NCBI RefSeq assembly: GCF_002115785.1
Contig: NZ_JFJY01000003.1
Location: 186,001 to 250,000, forward strand
DNA length: 64,000 bases
Reading direction: 5' to 3'
Source of the DNA: Thalassospira sp. MCCC 1A03138
GTDB taxonomy: Bacteria > Pseudomonadota > Alphaproteobacteria > Rhodospirillales > Thalassospiraceae
This document shows positions 21,739 to 31,949 of this stretch, in pieces. A program made the position numbers and the translations under genes. Each line of letters opens with the position of its first letter. Within the stretch, counting starts at the first letter, position 1. Under the pieces are notes generated by a model. It did no database searches. It was given only the letters and a program-made list of their open reading frames with translations, and was not told the DNA's origin.

Positions 21739-23046
21739 ATGGCTCAGAATTCCAAGACTTCCCACACCGTGACACTGACCGACAATGCCACTGGCAAGTC
21801 GATCGAATTACCGGTGATCGAGGGTAGCGTTGGTCCGTCTGTAATCGACATTCGGAAACTCTACGCCGATACCGGATATTTCACCTATGACCCGGGCTTC
21901 ACCTCGACCGGCTCCTGCCAGTCCGAGCTGACCTATATTGATGGTGACGTTGGCATCCTGCGTCACCGCGGCTATGCCATTGACGAGCTTGCCGAACAAT
22001 CCGATTTCCTCGAAGTTTGCTATTTGCTGATTTACGGCGATCTGCCGAATGCAAAAGACAAGGCGCAATTTGAAAATGACATCACCATGCACACCATGGT
22101 GCATGAACAGATGCGCAATTTCTATAATGGTTTCCGCCGCGACGCCCACCCGATGGCCATCATGTGCGGTGTGGTTGGCGCGATGTCTGCTTTCTATCAT
22201 GACAGCACCGACATCAACGATCCGAACCAGCGCCTGATCTCGGCCTATCGTCTGATCGCGAAAATGCCGACCATCGCTGCGATGGCGTATAAATACTCGA
22301 TCGGTCAGCCGTTCCGTTACCCGAACAACAAACTCGGTTATGCAGAAAACTTCCTGCAGATGATGTTCGGCAACCCGTGCGAAAACTATGAAGTCAACCC
22401 GGTCCTTGCGCGCGCAATGGATCGTATCCTGATCCTTCATGCCGACCACGAACAGAATGCATCGACCTCGACCGTCCGTCTGGCCGGTTCTTCGGGGGCA
22501 AATCCGTTTGCATGTATCGCTGCCGGTATTGCCTCCCTCTGGGGTCCGGCACATGGCGGTGCGAACGAAGCCGTTCTGAAAATGCTCAACGAAATCGGCG
22601 ATGTGAAAAACATTCCTGAATTCGTCAACAAGGCAAAAGACAAGAACGATCCGTTCCGTCTGATGGGCTTTGGTCACCGCGTTTACAAAAACTACGATCC
22701 GCGCGCCAAGGTCATGCAGGAAACCTGTCACGAAGTTCTCAAGGAACTCAACGTACAGGACCCGCTGCTTGACGTTGCACAGGAACTCGAACGCATCGCA
22801 CGCGAAGACGAGTACTTCATCGAGAAGAAACTCTATCCGAACGTCGATTTCTATTCGGGCATTATCTTCAAGGCGATGGGCATTCCGGAAAGCATGTTCA
22901 CCGTGCTGTTCGCAGTTGCCCGTACCGTCGGCTGGATCGCCCAGTGGAAAGAAATGATCGAAGATCCGTCGCAGAAAATCGGCCGTCCGCGCCAGTTGTT
23001 CACCGGTGTTTCCGAACGTCCGTTCGTTCCGGTCAACAAGCGCTAA
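21739..23046 (+). CDS. gltA: Citrate synthase
   Basis: The enzyme condenses acetyl-CoA and oxaloacetate, the entry step of the citrate cycle, and uses acetyl-CoA made by the pdh products at the window's left end. Starting at the ATG at 21739, after an AGGGAAGG ribosome site, gives 435 residues, normal for the hexameric NADH-sensitive type. An ATG at 21667 would add 24 unrelated residues. Key blocks are [47 protein letters not shown] and [15 protein letters not shown]. It follows gltX by 110 bases with its own likely promoter. Confidence 0.98.
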   Translation: MAQNSKTSHTVTLTDNATGKSIELPVIEGSVGPSVIDIRKLYADTGYFTYDPGFTSTGSCQSELTYIDGDVGILRHRGYAIDELAEQSDFLEVCYLLIYGDLPNAKDKAQFENDITMHTMVHEQMRNFYNGFRRDAHPMAIMCGVVGAMSAFYHDSTDINDPNQRLISAYRLIAKMPTIAAMAYKYSIGQPFRYPNNKLGYAENFLQMMFGNPCENYEVNPVLARAMDRILILHADHEQNASTSTVRLAGSSGANPFACIAAGIASLWGPAHGGANEAVLKMLNEIGDVKNIPEFVNKAKDKNDPFRLMGFGHRVYKNYDPRAKVMQETCHEVLKELNVQDPLLDVAQELERIAREDEYFIEKKLYPNVDFYSGIIFKAMGIPESMFTVLFAVARTVGWIAQWKEMIEDPSQKIGRPRQLFTGVSERPFVPVNKR

Positions 23047-23067
23047 TCTGCGCCAATACCGATATAG

Positions 23068-23096
23068 AAAAGGCCCGGAATTTTCCGGGCCTTTTT
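23068..23096. terminator. Bidirectional terminator between gltA and gloA
   Basis: A perfect stem (AAAAGGCCCGGAA at 23068-23080 with 23083-23095) with a very tight loop is followed by T residues on the plus strand and by T residues on the minus strand. Confidence 0.9.
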
Positions 23097-23121
23097 GCTT
23101 TTTGATCAACCAGTTACGACA

Positions 23122-23562
23122 TTACCAGGAACCAGTATTTTCCATGCTGGCCCACGGCTCCGCCGGAGCAAGGCTTTCGCCCTTTTGCAGGAATTCAATC
23201 GAAATCCCGTCCGGCGAACGAACAAACGCCATATGGCCATCGCGCGGCGGGCGGTTGATGGTAACACCGGCATCCATCAGCTTCTGACAAAGCGCATAAA
23301 TGTCATCAACCTCATAGGCAAGATGGCCGAAATTGCGCCCGCCCGAATAGCTTTCCGGGTCCCAGTTATAGGTCAGTTCAAGTTCCGGGGCCTTGTTGGC
23401 CTTCGCACTGGCTTCGTCGGCAGGCGGCGCAAGATAAATCAGGGTGAAACGCCCCTTCTCGCTCTCAATGCGCCGGGTTTCTTTCATGCCAAGCAGATCG
23501 CAGTAGAAACGCATGGATGCATCCACATCCTCGACACGCACCATGGTGTGCAAATAACGCAT
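23122..23562 (-). CDS. gloA: Lactoylglutathione lyase (glyoxalase I)
   Basis: From the ATG at 23562 the protein has 146 residues and opens MRYLHTMVRVEDVDASMRFY, matching the glyoxalase I N-terminus. The four metal ligands expected for the nickel enzyme are seen: the histidine in LHTMVRV, the glutamate in LELTYNWD, the histidine in FGHLAYEVDD and the glutamate in ISIEFLQKG. It isomerises the methylglyoxal-glutathione adduct to lactoylglutathione. An in-frame ATG at 23580 exists, but a GGAGG ribosome site lies inside that extension, 8 bases before 23562, which decides the start. Family members are about 130-145 residues; a short insertion near residue 55 explains the extra length. Confidence 0.93.
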   Translation of the reverse strand: MRYLHTMVRVEDVDASMRFYCDLLGMKETRRIESEKGRFTLIYLAPPADEASAKANKAPELELTYNWDPESYSGGRNFGHLAYEVDDIYALCQKLMDAGVTINRPPRDGHMAFVRSPDGISIEFLQKGESLAPAEPWASMENTGSW

Positions 23563-23608
23563 TGGAAATGCCTCCGTCATTGATTGTTCAATGACGCCAA
23601 ACTATGCG

Positions 23609-24802
23609 TTATTGCCCGTTAATGCCAGTCTTGGCAGATGAATTTTTCTCTATGATTTCAAGGATGACGTCCGCGGCCTTCTCGCTCGGCGGCCGGTCGC
23701 CAAAACCAAGCATGGTTGTGGCCTTATCAAACCCGTCCAGTTGCGCCGCCCGACCTTCGCCGTCGGCCATAAGCGATTTCAGAACCGGCACGATATGGTT
23801 CGGCGTGCAATCCTGTTGCAGGAATTCCGGCACAAGCTTTTTGCCAAGCACCAGATTGACGATGGTCACCGTATCAATCCGCAACAATCGCCGCGCAATC
23901 CATGCCGTAATCGGGCTTAACTTATAGCCGATCACATGCGGCACACCGGTGATCGCCAGTTCAAGCGACACCGTCCCGGATGCCGCAAGGGCCGCATGGG
24001 ACGCGGCAAATGCATCGCGCCTGTCCTGATCCCCGGTTACGACAATCGGGCGCAGCGGCCAGTCGGCAACTGCATCACCGACGACCTGTGCAACCTTGCT
24101 CACCGTCGGCACAACAATCCTAGCATCGGGGAAATCCCCAGCCAACCGTTCGCACACGTCACGGAAAACCGGCAACAGACGGGTGACTTCCGAATTGCGA
24201 CTACCGGGCAGAACCGTCAGGATTTTGCAATCCGGCGCAATACCATACTGTTCGCGGAAACGGTCCGCATCGCCACCATGCCGTTCCTCGACCGCGGAAT
24301 GCCCGATAAAGCTGGTCGGAAGCCCGACCCGCTCGAAATAGGGCGGCTCGAACGGCAGCAACGCCAACAAATGATCGAGAAAACCCGCAATCTTCTTTGC
24401 CCGCCCCGGCCGCCATGCCCAGACCGACGGCGCAACATAATGCACCAGCGGAATGCCCCTTCCTTTCAGCTTCTTGCCAACGCGAAAACTGAAATCCGGG
24501 GCATCAATGGTGATCACCACATCAGGCTGCTGCTCAAGGGCATATTCCGCCGTCTGACGGATACGTTTCAGCAAATGCGGGATATGCGGCAGGACCTCGG
24601 CAAGGCCCATGACCGACATCTCATCCATCGGAAACAGGCTCTCAAGTCCCTCGCCCGTCATGCGCGGTCCCCCAACACCGATGAAACGGATTTCAGGATG
24701 ACGCGCCTTTATGGCCGCCATCAACTGTCCACCCAACTGATCCCCGGATGCCTCACCGGCCACCAGCATGATTTTCGCGGTCTGGATTTTTGGTTTATTC
24801 AT
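23609..24802 (-). CDS. lpxB: Lipid-A-disaccharide synthase
   Basis: This glycosyltransferase joins UDP-2,3-diacylglucosamine and lipid X into the lipid A disaccharide at the inner membrane. From the ATG at 24802 it has 397 residues and begins MNKPKIQTAKIMLVAGEASGDQLGG, the family start. Conserved blocks are FIGVGGPRM, DAPDFSFR, PLVHYVAPSVWAWRPGRAKK, LLPFEPPYFE, LPGSRNSEV and ALAASGTVSLELA. The start lies inside the 3' end of lpxI with an 8-base overlap. It is the last gene of the long envelope operon; I see no strong terminator after it. Confidence 0.96.
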   Translation of the reverse strand: MNKPKIQTAKIMLVAGEASGDQLGGQLMAAIKARHPEIRFIGVGGPRMTGEGLESLFPMDEMSVMGLAEVLPHIPHLLKRIRQTAEYALEQQPDVVITIDAPDFSFRVGKKLKGRGIPLVHYVAPSVWAWRPGRAKKIAGFLDHLLALLPFEPPYFERVGLPTSFIGHSAVEERHGGDADRFREQYGIAPDCKILTVLPGSRNSEVTRLLPVFRDVCERLAGDFPDARIVVPTVSKVAQVVGDAVADWPLRPIVVTGDQDRRDAFAASHAALAASGTVSLELAITGVPHVIGYKLSPITAWIARRLLRIDTVTIVNLVLGKKLVPEFLQQDCTPNHIVPVLKSLMADGEGRAAQLDGFDKATTMLGFGDRPPSEKAADVILEIIEKNSSAKTGINGQ

Positions 24803-25640
24803 CCTGCACCGAAATCCCGACAATGAACAATCCAAGTTCATCGGCACGTTTCACGGTTTTTTCGCGGTCAATAATCATCGTACCACCGGCAAGCAACGCA
24901 ATGCCGCGTAATCCGGCATTGTGCGCGTTTTCCACGGTCGAAACACCAATCGCTGGCAGGTCAAGGCGCCTGTCCTGCTGCGGCTTTGCCGACTTCACCA
25001 GAACGCCGCCAACACCTTCGCGGCGATAGCCGGCAGACCGCCGGATCATTTCATCCGTGCCCTCGATGGCTTCAAGTGCCAGAACAAGTCCCTGCTGCAC
25101 GACACAGCCCTGCCCGACATCGGCGGCACCCAAAATCCGGGCAACCTTCAGACCGTGCTGTGCATCGGCCATCGCCTGCGCATCGGGCTTCACTTTGCCC
25201 AGAACACCTGCCTCAACCGCGAGGTCGCCCAAAATCTCGTGTGCGCCGACCAGACGAAAACCGTCACGTTCAAGTTCACCCGCCACCAGACGCAGCAAAC
25301 CATCATCGCCAAGCGACTTCATCCCGACTTTCATCAGCAATTTCGCCGCCCGCCAATCGGGCCGGATAGATGCAAACGACGGACGCGCAACCTTGCCTGC
25401 AAGGACAACATCACGGCATTCTTCGGATTTCAGACGATCAAGGATTTTCGCCGCCGCCCCGATGCGAAGCGACGTATGGTGATATGCATCCAATGCCGGA
25501 TCATCGGCATGGGCATCAAGCTTCACGATAAAAACATCCCGCCCGGCAGCCGTCGCCGCAGCCGCCAAACGGGCAGGAAGCGCACCACCACCGGCAATGA
25601 TACCAAGCTTTGCTGCGGGGTTATCCTGCGGAGCTGTCAT
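24795..25640 (-). CDS. lpxI: UDP-2,3-diacylglucosamine pyrophosphatase LpxI
   Basis: The 281-residue protein hydrolyses UDP-2,3-diacylglucosamine to lipid X, the step between LpxD and LpxB. It belongs to the LpxI (DUF1009) family, which replaces LpxH in most alphaproteobacteria. It is recognised by LGIIAGGGALPARLA near the start, VVLAGKVARPSF, and EGTDEMIRRSAGYR, which holds the aspartate needed for metal binding. The sandwich position between lpxA and lpxB, with a 20-base overlap of lpxA and an 8-base overlap with lpxB, is the usual alphaproteobacterial order and supports the assignment. Confidence 0.95.
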   Translation of the reverse strand: MTAPQDNPAAKLGIIAGGGALPARLAAAATAAGRDVFIVKLDAHADDPALDAYHHTSLRIGAAAKILDRLKSEECRDVVLAGKVARPSFASIRPDWRAAKLLMKVGMKSLGDDGLLRLVAGELERDGFRLVGAHEILGDLAVEAGVLGKVKPDAQAMADAQHGLKVARILGAADVGQGCVVQQGLVLALEAIEGTDEMIRRSAGYRREGVGGVLVKSAKPQQDRRLDLPAIGVSTVENAHNAGLRGIALLAGGTMIIDREKTVKRADELGLFIVGISVQDE

Positions 25641-26424
25641 ATTTCGGCGTACATACGGAACGCATGCTTTCCGCTTTCAGGAAGGTGATGATTTCCATGA
25701 CCGGCCCGACATCCTCGAAGTCTTTCGAGACTTCCTCAACCCGCTCGGCAAGCGTACCTTCCTGCGCAAACAAAAGACGATACGCCTTGCGAAGCGCATG
25801 AATGGTCTCGCGATCAAATCCGCGGCGCTTCAACCCGACAAGGTTAAGTCCCGAAAGATAAGCACGGTTACCAATCACCGAACCATAAGGAATGATATCG
25901 CTTTCAACACCGGTCATGCCGCCGATCATCGCATGTTTGCCGATGCGGACGAACTGATGCACCGCTGAAAGGCCGCCAACAATCGCAAAATCGTCGACCA
26001 TGACATGGCCAGCAAGCGTCCCGTTATTGACCAGAATGCAATGATTGCCAATATGGCAGTCATGCCCGACATGCGCGCCTGCCATAAACAGGCAGTCATC
26101 GCCAATCGTGGTCTCCATCCCGCCGCCTTCTGTGCCGGGATTAAGTGTCGCCCCTTCGCGGATCTTGTTGCGTTTGCCAATGATCAGACGCGATGGCTCG
26201 TTCTTGAATTTCAAATCCTGTGGCGCATGACCAACCGACGCAAAAGGAAAGATCGTACTGTCTTCACCGATTGACGTAATTCCGGCGACCACGACATGGC
26301 TGTGCAGCTTGACGCGATCACCCAGAACCGCCTGCGGTCCGACAACACAGTACGGACCGATTTCTACATCCTGGCCAATCTGGGCGCCGTCTTCGACAAT
26401 GGCGGTTGGATGCACTTTTGACAT
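25621..26424 (-). CDS. lpxA: UDP-N-acetylglucosamine O-acyltransferase
   Basis: LpxA acylates UDP-GlcNAc with a 3-hydroxyacyl chain from acyl carrier protein, the first step of lipid A synthesis. The 267 residues begin VHPTAIVEDGAQIG and contain many hexapeptide repeats of the left-handed beta helix up to about residue 190. The catalytic histidine lies in MAGAHVGHDCHIGN. A helical C-terminal domain with GLNLVGLKRRGF follows. It starts two bases after fabZ and overlaps lpxI by 20 bases. Confidence 0.97.
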   Translation of the reverse strand: MSKVHPTAIVEDGAQIGQDVEIGPYCVVGPQAVLGDRVKLHSHVVVAGITSIGEDSTIFPFASVGHAPQDLKFKNEPSRLIIGKRNKIREGATLNPGTEGGGMETTIGDDCLFMAGAHVGHDCHIGNHCILVNNGTLAGHVMVDDFAIVGGLSAVHQFVRIGKHAMIGGMTGVESDIIPYGSVIGNRAYLSGLNLVGLKRRGFDRETIHALRKAYRLLFAQEGTLAERVEEVSKDFEDVGPVMEIITFLKAESMRSVCTPKYDSSAG

Positions 26425-26426
26425 TA

Positions 26427-26876
26427 TCAGTTGCCCCGGATCATCGCGGCGATGGTGGCCTCTGCAACGACCTGATCGTTAACGCGGACTTCACTTTCAA
26501 ACTTCCAGACCGGACCACGGCTCTGTTTTTTCTTCACATGAATATGCATGACGTCACCCGGCACAACCGGCTTGCGGAACCGTGCGTTATCAATGCTCAT
26601 GAAATAAACCAGCTTGCCTTCGGCATCCTCACCAAGGGTCTGAACCACAAGAATGGCCGCCGTCTGCGCCATGCTTTCGATGATCAGGACGCCGGGCATG
26701 ATCGGCTGTTCCGGGAAATGGCCGGTAAATTGCGGCTCGTTCATCGTCACGTTTTTGATGCCAACGGCGGAATCGTCGACAGCAATATCAACAACCTTAT
26801 CGATCAGCAGGAACGGATAACGATGCGGAATCATTTCCAGAATGCGCTGAATATCAACACTTACCAATTCGGTCAT
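26427..26876 (-). CDS. fabZ: 3-hydroxyacyl-ACP dehydratase FabZ
   Basis: This 149-residue hot-dog-fold enzyme dehydrates 3-hydroxyacyl-ACP in fatty-acid elongation. [12 protein letters not shown] near residue 17 and [19 protein letters not shown] near residue 50, with the catalytic histidine, are diagnostic. It competes with LpxA and LpxD for 3-hydroxyacyl-ACP, and this shared substrate explains its place between lpxD and lpxA. Confidence 0.97.
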   Translation of the reverse strand: MTELVSVDIQRILEMIPHRYPFLLIDKVVDIAVDDSAVGIKNVTMNEPQFTGHFPEQPIMPGVLIIESMAQTAAILVVQTLGEDAEGKLVYFMSIDNARFRKPVVPGDVMHIHVKKKQSRGPVWKFESEVRVNDQVVAEATIAAMIRGN

Positions 26877-26887
26877 AGGTATTGCCC

Positions 26888-27907
26888 TTACTTCTTTTTC
26901 CGTATCAGCCGCGATAAGGCCACGGTCTGTTTATGATATTCCATTACCGGCACAGCGGGGCTGCCGCCAACGGTTTCGCCCGCGCCGATATTTTTCATGA
27001 CACCGGATTGCGCAGCTATTTTTGCGCCATCACCGATCTCGAGATGGCCGGTAATCCCGGCCTGACCCGCGGCAACAACGAAATTGCCAAGCTTGGTCGA
27101 TCCTGAAATCCCGACCTGGGAAACGATAACACATCCCATGCCAAGTTCGACGTTATGGCCGATCTGAACAAGGTTGTCGATACGGCAACCATTGCCAATC
27201 ACCGTATCAGGCCCCGCCCCCCGGTCGATTGTCGAATTGGCCCCTACTTCAACATCATTGCCAATCACGACACGGCCAAGCTGCGGCACTTTAAGGTGCC
27301 CCTGTGCGCCCATGGCAAATCCGAAACCATCCTGCCCGATGCGAGCACCCGGATAAATCAGGCACAGATTGCCAATCAGGCAATGGCTGATTGTCGCCCC
27401 GGCACCGATCCTGCTTCCGGCCCCGATCACGACACCTTCACCGATCACCGCATTGCTGGAAATGACGCAACCATCGCCAATCTCGCAATTCTCGCCAATC
27501 ACGGCCCCGGCGTCGATTTGGACACCTTTGCCGATCACGGCGCTATCGGCGACAATCGCATGCGGTGAAACAACACCATTGGCGGCGTCAAACGGATAAT
27601 ATGCCGTTGCCGCCCTGGCATATGCCCGATACGGATCGCTGGTCGTGAACTGCACCATATCTGCAGGCGCACGATCAACGAACTCTGGCCGGACAAAACA
27701 CCCGCCGGCAGAACTGCTGACAAAGGCATCAAGATATTTGCGATTGTCAAAGAAGCTCAGGATCGATGCATCCGCATTCTGAAGCGGTGACACATCGTCA
27801 AAGCGGCGTGACGGATCGGGTGCATTCACCAGTTCCGCACCGGTCAGCTCGGCGATTTCCTGAACGCTGAAAGGTCCCTTGCGTTTGAAAAACCGAGAAT
27901 CAGCCAT
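26888..27907 (-). CDS. lpxD: UDP-3-O-(3-hydroxyacyl)glucosamine N-acyltransferase
   Basis: LpxD adds the second hydroxyacyl chain during lipid A synthesis. The 339 residues have an N-terminal uridine-binding domain (about 1-100), a left-handed beta helix of hexapeptide repeats such as [15 protein letters not shown], and a short C-terminal helix. The catalytic histidine is in [12 protein letters not shown] near residue 245. The start overlaps the skp stop by one base and fabZ follows after 11 bases. Confidence 0.96.
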   Translation of the reverse strand: MADSRFFKRKGPFSVQEIAELTGAELVNAPDPSRRFDDVSPLQNADASILSFFDNRKYLDAFVSSSAGGCFVRPEFVDRAPADMVQFTTSDPYRAYARAATAYYPFDAANGVVSPHAIVADSAVIGKGVQIDAGAVIGENCEIGDGCVISSNAVIGEGVVIGAGSRIGAGATISHCLIGNLCLIYPGARIGQDGFGFAMGAQGHLKVPQLGRVVIGNDVEVGANSTIDRGAGPDTVIGNGCRIDNLVQIGHNVELGMGCVIVSQVGISGSTKLGNFVVAAGQAGITGHLEIGDGAKIAAQSGVMKNIGAGETVGGSPAVPVMEYHKQTVALSRLIRKKK

Positions 27908-28482
27908 CAGGAAGCTTCCTTGAACTCAACGGTAAGGGTCGGCATGGCCTTGTTCACAAGGTCAAATACTTCCTTGGACGCATCCATGGCATTGGCATGC
28001 AGGATCACCTGACTTTTGTGCAGTACCAGCGTTGCCTTGCGCTGCTCGGCAACATCGGCAATCACTTCAATCAGCGTTTTCTGGAATTTCACGCGCGATT
28101 CATTAAGCGCCTGATCCAGAATACGGTTACGCCCCTGTGCGAACTTCTGAAAATCAGCAACTTTCTGCTGAAATTCTTTCTGTTTCTGCTGAATGACATC
28201 GGCAGATAGAAGAGTTCGCTGCTGGGCGATTTCCTGCTCTTCCTTCCGCAGACCCTGCTGGCGCTTTTCGATTTCCTGCTGATAGGCTTCCTGACGGGTT
28301 TTGATCTGCTTTGTCATATCCTGCATGGCAGATGCTTCACGCATAATGCCTTCAAAATCGACAATCATCACAACGGCCTCTGTATTTCCGGCAGCATTTT
28401 CCTGCGCCGACGCCATTGTTACTGATGCGAATGCCAGAACAATCGCAAGTAAGGCGGTCTGGATAGATTTCATCATTTTCAT
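27907..28482 (-). CDS. skp: Skp/OmpH-family periplasmic chaperone
   Basis: The 191-residue protein has a clear signal peptide (residues 1-26, cleaved after TMASA). The mature part is Gln/Lys/Glu-rich and strongly helical, with a predicted coiled coil from about residue 60 to 130, typical of the tentacles of trimeric Skp. Skp holds unfolded outer-membrane proteins in the periplasm and hands them to BamA, whose gene is directly upstream with a one-base overlap. Confidence 0.92.
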   Translation of the reverse strand: MKMMKSIQTALLAIVLAFASVTMASAQENAAGNTEAVVMIVDFEGIMREASAMQDMTKQIKTRQEAYQQEIEKRQQGLRKEEQEIAQQRTLLSADVIQQKQKEFQQKVADFQKFAQGRNRILDQALNESRVKFQKTLIEVIADVAEQRKATLVLHKSQVILHANAMDASKEVFDLVNKAMPTLTVEFKEAS

Positions 28483-30803
28483 CAGAATCTGGTTCCGAAA
28501 CTCAGTCGGAACACTTCCTCTTTGTCGAAGTCTTCTTTGAGAACAGCCTGCGAAAGGTCAACACCAATCGGGCCAAACGGAGATTCCCAGCCTACCCCAA
28601 AACCAACAGACGCCCTGAGTGAACCTTCGTCATAGATTTCGCCAGGCCGTGCGCCATCAACCCCCTCGGAAGCACCGAAATCACTGAACACACGACCGGT
28701 AAGTGCAAATTCGGACGGCAACCCTAACGGGAAGTCCATCTGTACGGTACCGGTATAGAAGAATTTGCCACCAACCGCATCTTTCGTTGCAATATCGCGC
28801 GGCCCGACACCGGCCGATTCAAAACCACGAAGGTTTGCACCACCGGTAAAGAAGCGCTGCGAAATACGCGTATCGTCACCAATACCAAAGATGTAACCGG
28901 TCGACGCCTTGGTCGACAGCACCCACGTTTTTTCGCGATCAAGCGGATAGTAGTACCCGCCATTCACACGTGTACGAAGATAGGTTTCCGAACCGCCAAC
29001 TCCCGCGAAATCGTTGGAAACCTGAACGAAATAGCCCTCTTTGGGCGAAATCGTACTGTCACGCTGATCATAGGTAAGCGTCTGACCAATCGTTGACTCG
29101 GAAAACTCGGGGTCTTCTTCGCGCAGCAGACGCGATGCATCGCTATCAATGTCGGAATATTCGTTAACTTCGAACCCGTACCGAACCGACTGCGACAATG
29201 CTTCGGAATAACGGAAACCGGACCGCAAACCGATACCGGTCTGCTTTTCGTCATATGAACTTTCGTCCTGATTGTCTTCTTCACGGCGATAGATATCAAA
29301 GCCCGCACTGACGTCCCGATCAAGGAAGTATGGCTCGGTAAAGGACAGATCGACCTGCTGGCTGGATGACCCGATCGTAAAGCCAAGACGCAGGTCCTGC
29401 CCTTTGCCAAGCAGGTTGCGTTCGCGGATACCGGCCTGACCGAAGGCACCATCATCCGTGCCGTACCCGGCACCAATCGAAAACTCGCCGGTCGACTTTT
29501 CTTCGACATCAACCTCAAGAACCGTCTGGTCGGGCGAACTGCCCGGCAATGTCTTGACGTCGACCGTCTTAAAGAAGTTCAGGTTTTCAACGCGCTGGCG
29601 CGAACGTTTGAGTTTCGAACTGCTGAACGCGTCACCTTCGACAAGGCGGAATTCACGACGAACAACTTCGTCAAGCGTGCGGACGTTGCCAACCACGTCG
29701 ATGCGTTCGACATAAACCTTCGGACCTTCGGCAATGGTGAAGGTGATGTTGATAACACCGGTTTCGCGGTCACGCTGGATATTCGGACGAATATCGATGA
29801 ACGCATAACCTTGGTCACCAATACTGGTGGTCAGCGCATCAATCGCATCATCAACAAGGTCGGCATTATACCAGTCGCCCTTTTCGATCTCGACCAAGGG
29901 CGCCAATGTCGCCGGATCAATCTTGTCGATCTGTGATACGATATTGATGTCACCGAACTTGTAGCGCTGACCTTCGCTGACGGTATAAGTGATAAAGAAG
30001 TCTGACCGGTCCGGTGTCAGTTCCGCCACCGACGACAGAACCTGGAAATCGGCATAACCGGCCGAAAGATAATACCGACGCAGCAGTTCGCGGTCGAACG
30101 TGACGCGATCCGGGTCATAGTTATCGTCAGAAGTCAGAATCTTCCACCAGGCACTCTCGGTTGTCCGGATAACTTCTGACAGCTCGCCGTCATCAAATGC
30201 TTTGTTGCCAACGAAGTTGATCTTGCGAACGCCGGTCGCCTCGCCTTCGTCAATTTCAAAGACAAGGTCGACACGGTTCTGTTCAAGCTGAATGACTTTT
30301 GGCTCGACGGTCGCGGCAAACCGCCCAGAACGACGATACAGCTCAAGAATACGCTGCACATCCGCCTGAACCTTGGTACGGGTATAGACAACACGCGGAC
30401 GCAGTTGAAGCTCGGTGCCCAGCACATCGTCTTTCAGGCGCGTGTTACCCTCAAAAGCAATCCGGTTGATGATCGGATTTTCAACCACGTTGATTTTCAG
30501 GACACCCTGATCAAACCCGATCGACACATCGGCAAACAGGCCGGTTGAAAACAGCGACTTCAGCGATTCGTTGATTTTTTGCGGATCGTAAGGATCGCCC
30601 TCTTTTACCGACAGGTATGCGTTAACCGTCTCGCTTTCGATACGGTTATTGCCGTCAACACGAATCTCGCGAATAACGCTTGATCCCTGCGCGTAGGCCA
30701 CCATCGGAATTATGGTTGGCGCGGTTCCACCAAGCAAGACTGCTGCTAACGCAGCCGCTTTTACATTACGCAGCAAATTCAACCCCCTGATGCCGTCTAT
30801 CAT
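28482..30803 (-). CDS. bamA: Outer membrane protein assembly factor BamA
   Basis: BamA is the central beta-barrel of the BAM complex that inserts outer-membrane proteins. From the ATG at 30803 the protein has 773 residues, beginning with a signal peptide that ends near MVAYAQ. Five POTRA repeats follow, the first starting at IREIRVDGNNRIESETVNAY, then a 16-strand barrel with a terminal phenylalanine (SFGTRF). GGANLRGF near residue 660 matches the conserved L6-loop VRGF/Y motif. An upstream in-frame ATG at 30860 lies inside rseP and adds no signal-peptide logic. The chosen start overlaps the rseP stop as TGATG. Confidence 0.96.
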   Translation of the reverse strand: MIDGIRGLNLLRNVKAAALAAVLLGGTAPTIIPMVAYAQGSSVIREIRVDGNNRIESETVNAYLSVKEGDPYDPQKINESLKSLFSTGLFADVSIGFDQGVLKINVVENPIINRIAFEGNTRLKDDVLGTELQLRPRVVYTRTKVQADVQRILELYRRSGRFAATVEPKVIQLEQNRVDLVFEIDEGEATGVRKINFVGNKAFDDGELSEVIRTTESAWWKILTSDDNYDPDRVTFDRELLRRYYLSAGYADFQVLSSVAELTPDRSDFFITYTVSEGQRYKFGDINIVSQIDKIDPATLAPLVEIEKGDWYNADLVDDAIDALTTSIGDQGYAFIDIRPNIQRDRETGVINITFTIAEGPKVYVERIDVVGNVRTLDEVVRREFRLVEGDAFSSSKLKRSRQRVENLNFFKTVDVKTLPGSSPDQTVLEVDVEEKSTGEFSIGAGYGTDDGAFGQAGIRERNLLGKGQDLRLGFTIGSSSQQVDLSFTEPYFLDRDVSAGFDIYRREEDNQDESSYDEKQTGIGLRSGFRYSEALSQSVRYGFEVNEYSDIDSDASRLLREEDPEFSESTIGQTLTYDQRDSTISPKEGYFVQVSNDFAGVGGSETYLRTRVNGGYYYPLDREKTWVLSTKASTGYIFGIGDDTRISQRFFTGGANLRGFESAGVGPRDIATKDAVGGKFFYTGTVQMDFPLGLPSEFALTGRVFSDFGASEGVDGARPGEIYDEGSLRASVGFGVGWESPFGPIGVDLSQAVLKEDFDKEEVFRLSFGTRF

Positions 30804-31906
30804 CAGCCTACCAAGCCTTTGAAGAAATTCCAGACGCCCAACTGCGTCAGGTCGTTCCAAGTTGCAAAGATGATTAAGCTGAATACCAAACCTGCCCCAA
30901 GACGGAAACCATATTCTTGTGCTTTTGCGCCCAAGGGCTTACCGCGAATGGCCTCAATCGCATAAAACACCAGATGACCACCATCCAGAACCGGAACAGG
31001 CATCAGGTTAATCAACCCAAGGCTGATCGAAAGATACGCCATAAAGAACAGAAGCGGTCCAATCCCCCCCTCGGCAACCTCGCCCGACATCTGCGCGATG
31101 CGGATCGGACCGCCAAGTTCGGAACTGTCACGTTCGCCCGAAATCATTTCACCCAATGCCGACAATGTCTGCGAAATCAGGTTCCAGGTCGATGAAAACG
31201 CCTTGCCGGTCGCATCGATAATTCCATCGCGCTGGGTTTCAAACGCACCGGCGGTCACGCCCAGACGACCGAATGTCTGAACGTCGTCACCTTCACCGGT
31301 CGTTACGGCTTCCGGCGTCACCTGAATGTCGATTTCCTGCCCGTCACGCATCACCGAAAGCGAAACCGGCACACCGGCATTGCCCCGGATCACGTCCGAA
31401 AGTTCGCTGAACCACGCAATCGGCTGTCCATTGATCGCGTTGATCCGGTCCTGGGGCTGCAATCCGGCAACCGCCGCCGGGCTGCCGTCAACCGCCTCGC
31501 CCACCACCGGCAGGGCGCGCTGCTGACCAACGGCGGCAAACAGAACGGTGAAAACCACAATCGCAAACAGGAAATTGGCCAACGGACCGGCAAAAACGAT
31601 GGCCGCACGCGCCATCAGGCCTTTGTGATGAAACGCATGCTGGCGTTCTTCGTCATTAAGGTCGTCCCGCTGCCCCGCACTGGCCGGGTTCATGTCGCCA
31701 AACATTTTGACATACCCCCCAAGTGGCAAAAGGCTGACTTTCCAGCGCGTGCCCTTTTTGTCGTACCAGCCAAAAAGCTCCGGACCGAATCCGATTGAAA
31801 ACGCTTCAACCTTTACACCATTGCGGATCGCAACCCAGTAATGCCCATATTCATGAACAAACACCAGGACCGAAAGAACAAACAGAAAGGCAAGAAGGGT
31901 TTCCAT
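30803..31906 (-). CDS. rseP: RIP metalloprotease RseP (site-2 protease)
   Basis: This 367-residue inner-membrane zinc protease cuts membrane-bound regulators, classically the anti-sigma factor RseA, and cleans up signal peptides. The zinc motif HEYGH sits at residues 18-22 in the first membrane helix. A single PDZ domain lies at about residues 120-210 (GLQPQDRINAINGQPI). The third zinc ligand is in NLMPVPVLDGGHL near residue 310. Only one PDZ domain is evident, as usual in alphaproteobacteria; E. coli RseP has two. Confidence 0.96.
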   Translation of the reverse strand: METLLAFLFVLSVLVFVHEYGHYWVAIRNGVKVEAFSIGFGPELFGWYDKKGTRWKVSLLPLGGYVKMFGDMNPASAGQRDDLNDEERQHAFHHKGLMARAAIVFAGPLANFLFAIVVFTVLFAAVGQQRALPVVGEAVDGSPAAVAGLQPQDRINAINGQPIAWFSELSDVIRGNAGVPVSLSVMRDGQEIDIQVTPEAVTTGEGDDVQTFGRLGVTAGAFETQRDGIIDATGKAFSSTWNLISQTLSALGEMISGERDSSELGGPIRIAQMSGEVAEGGIGPLLFFMAYLSISLGLINLMPVPVLDGGHLVFYAIEAIRGKPLGAKAQEYGFRLGAGLVFSLIIFATWNDLTQLGVWNFFKGLVG

Positions 31907-31949
31907 GAAAGACGTTCCTTTTTCGGGGCGAACCCCGCATTTTTGGTAT

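Noticed and set aside
24217-24438. Extra small frames inside lpxB, comEC, dnaE and the nuo genes
   Set aside because: All lie wholly within well-supported genes in other frames and show no conserved features.
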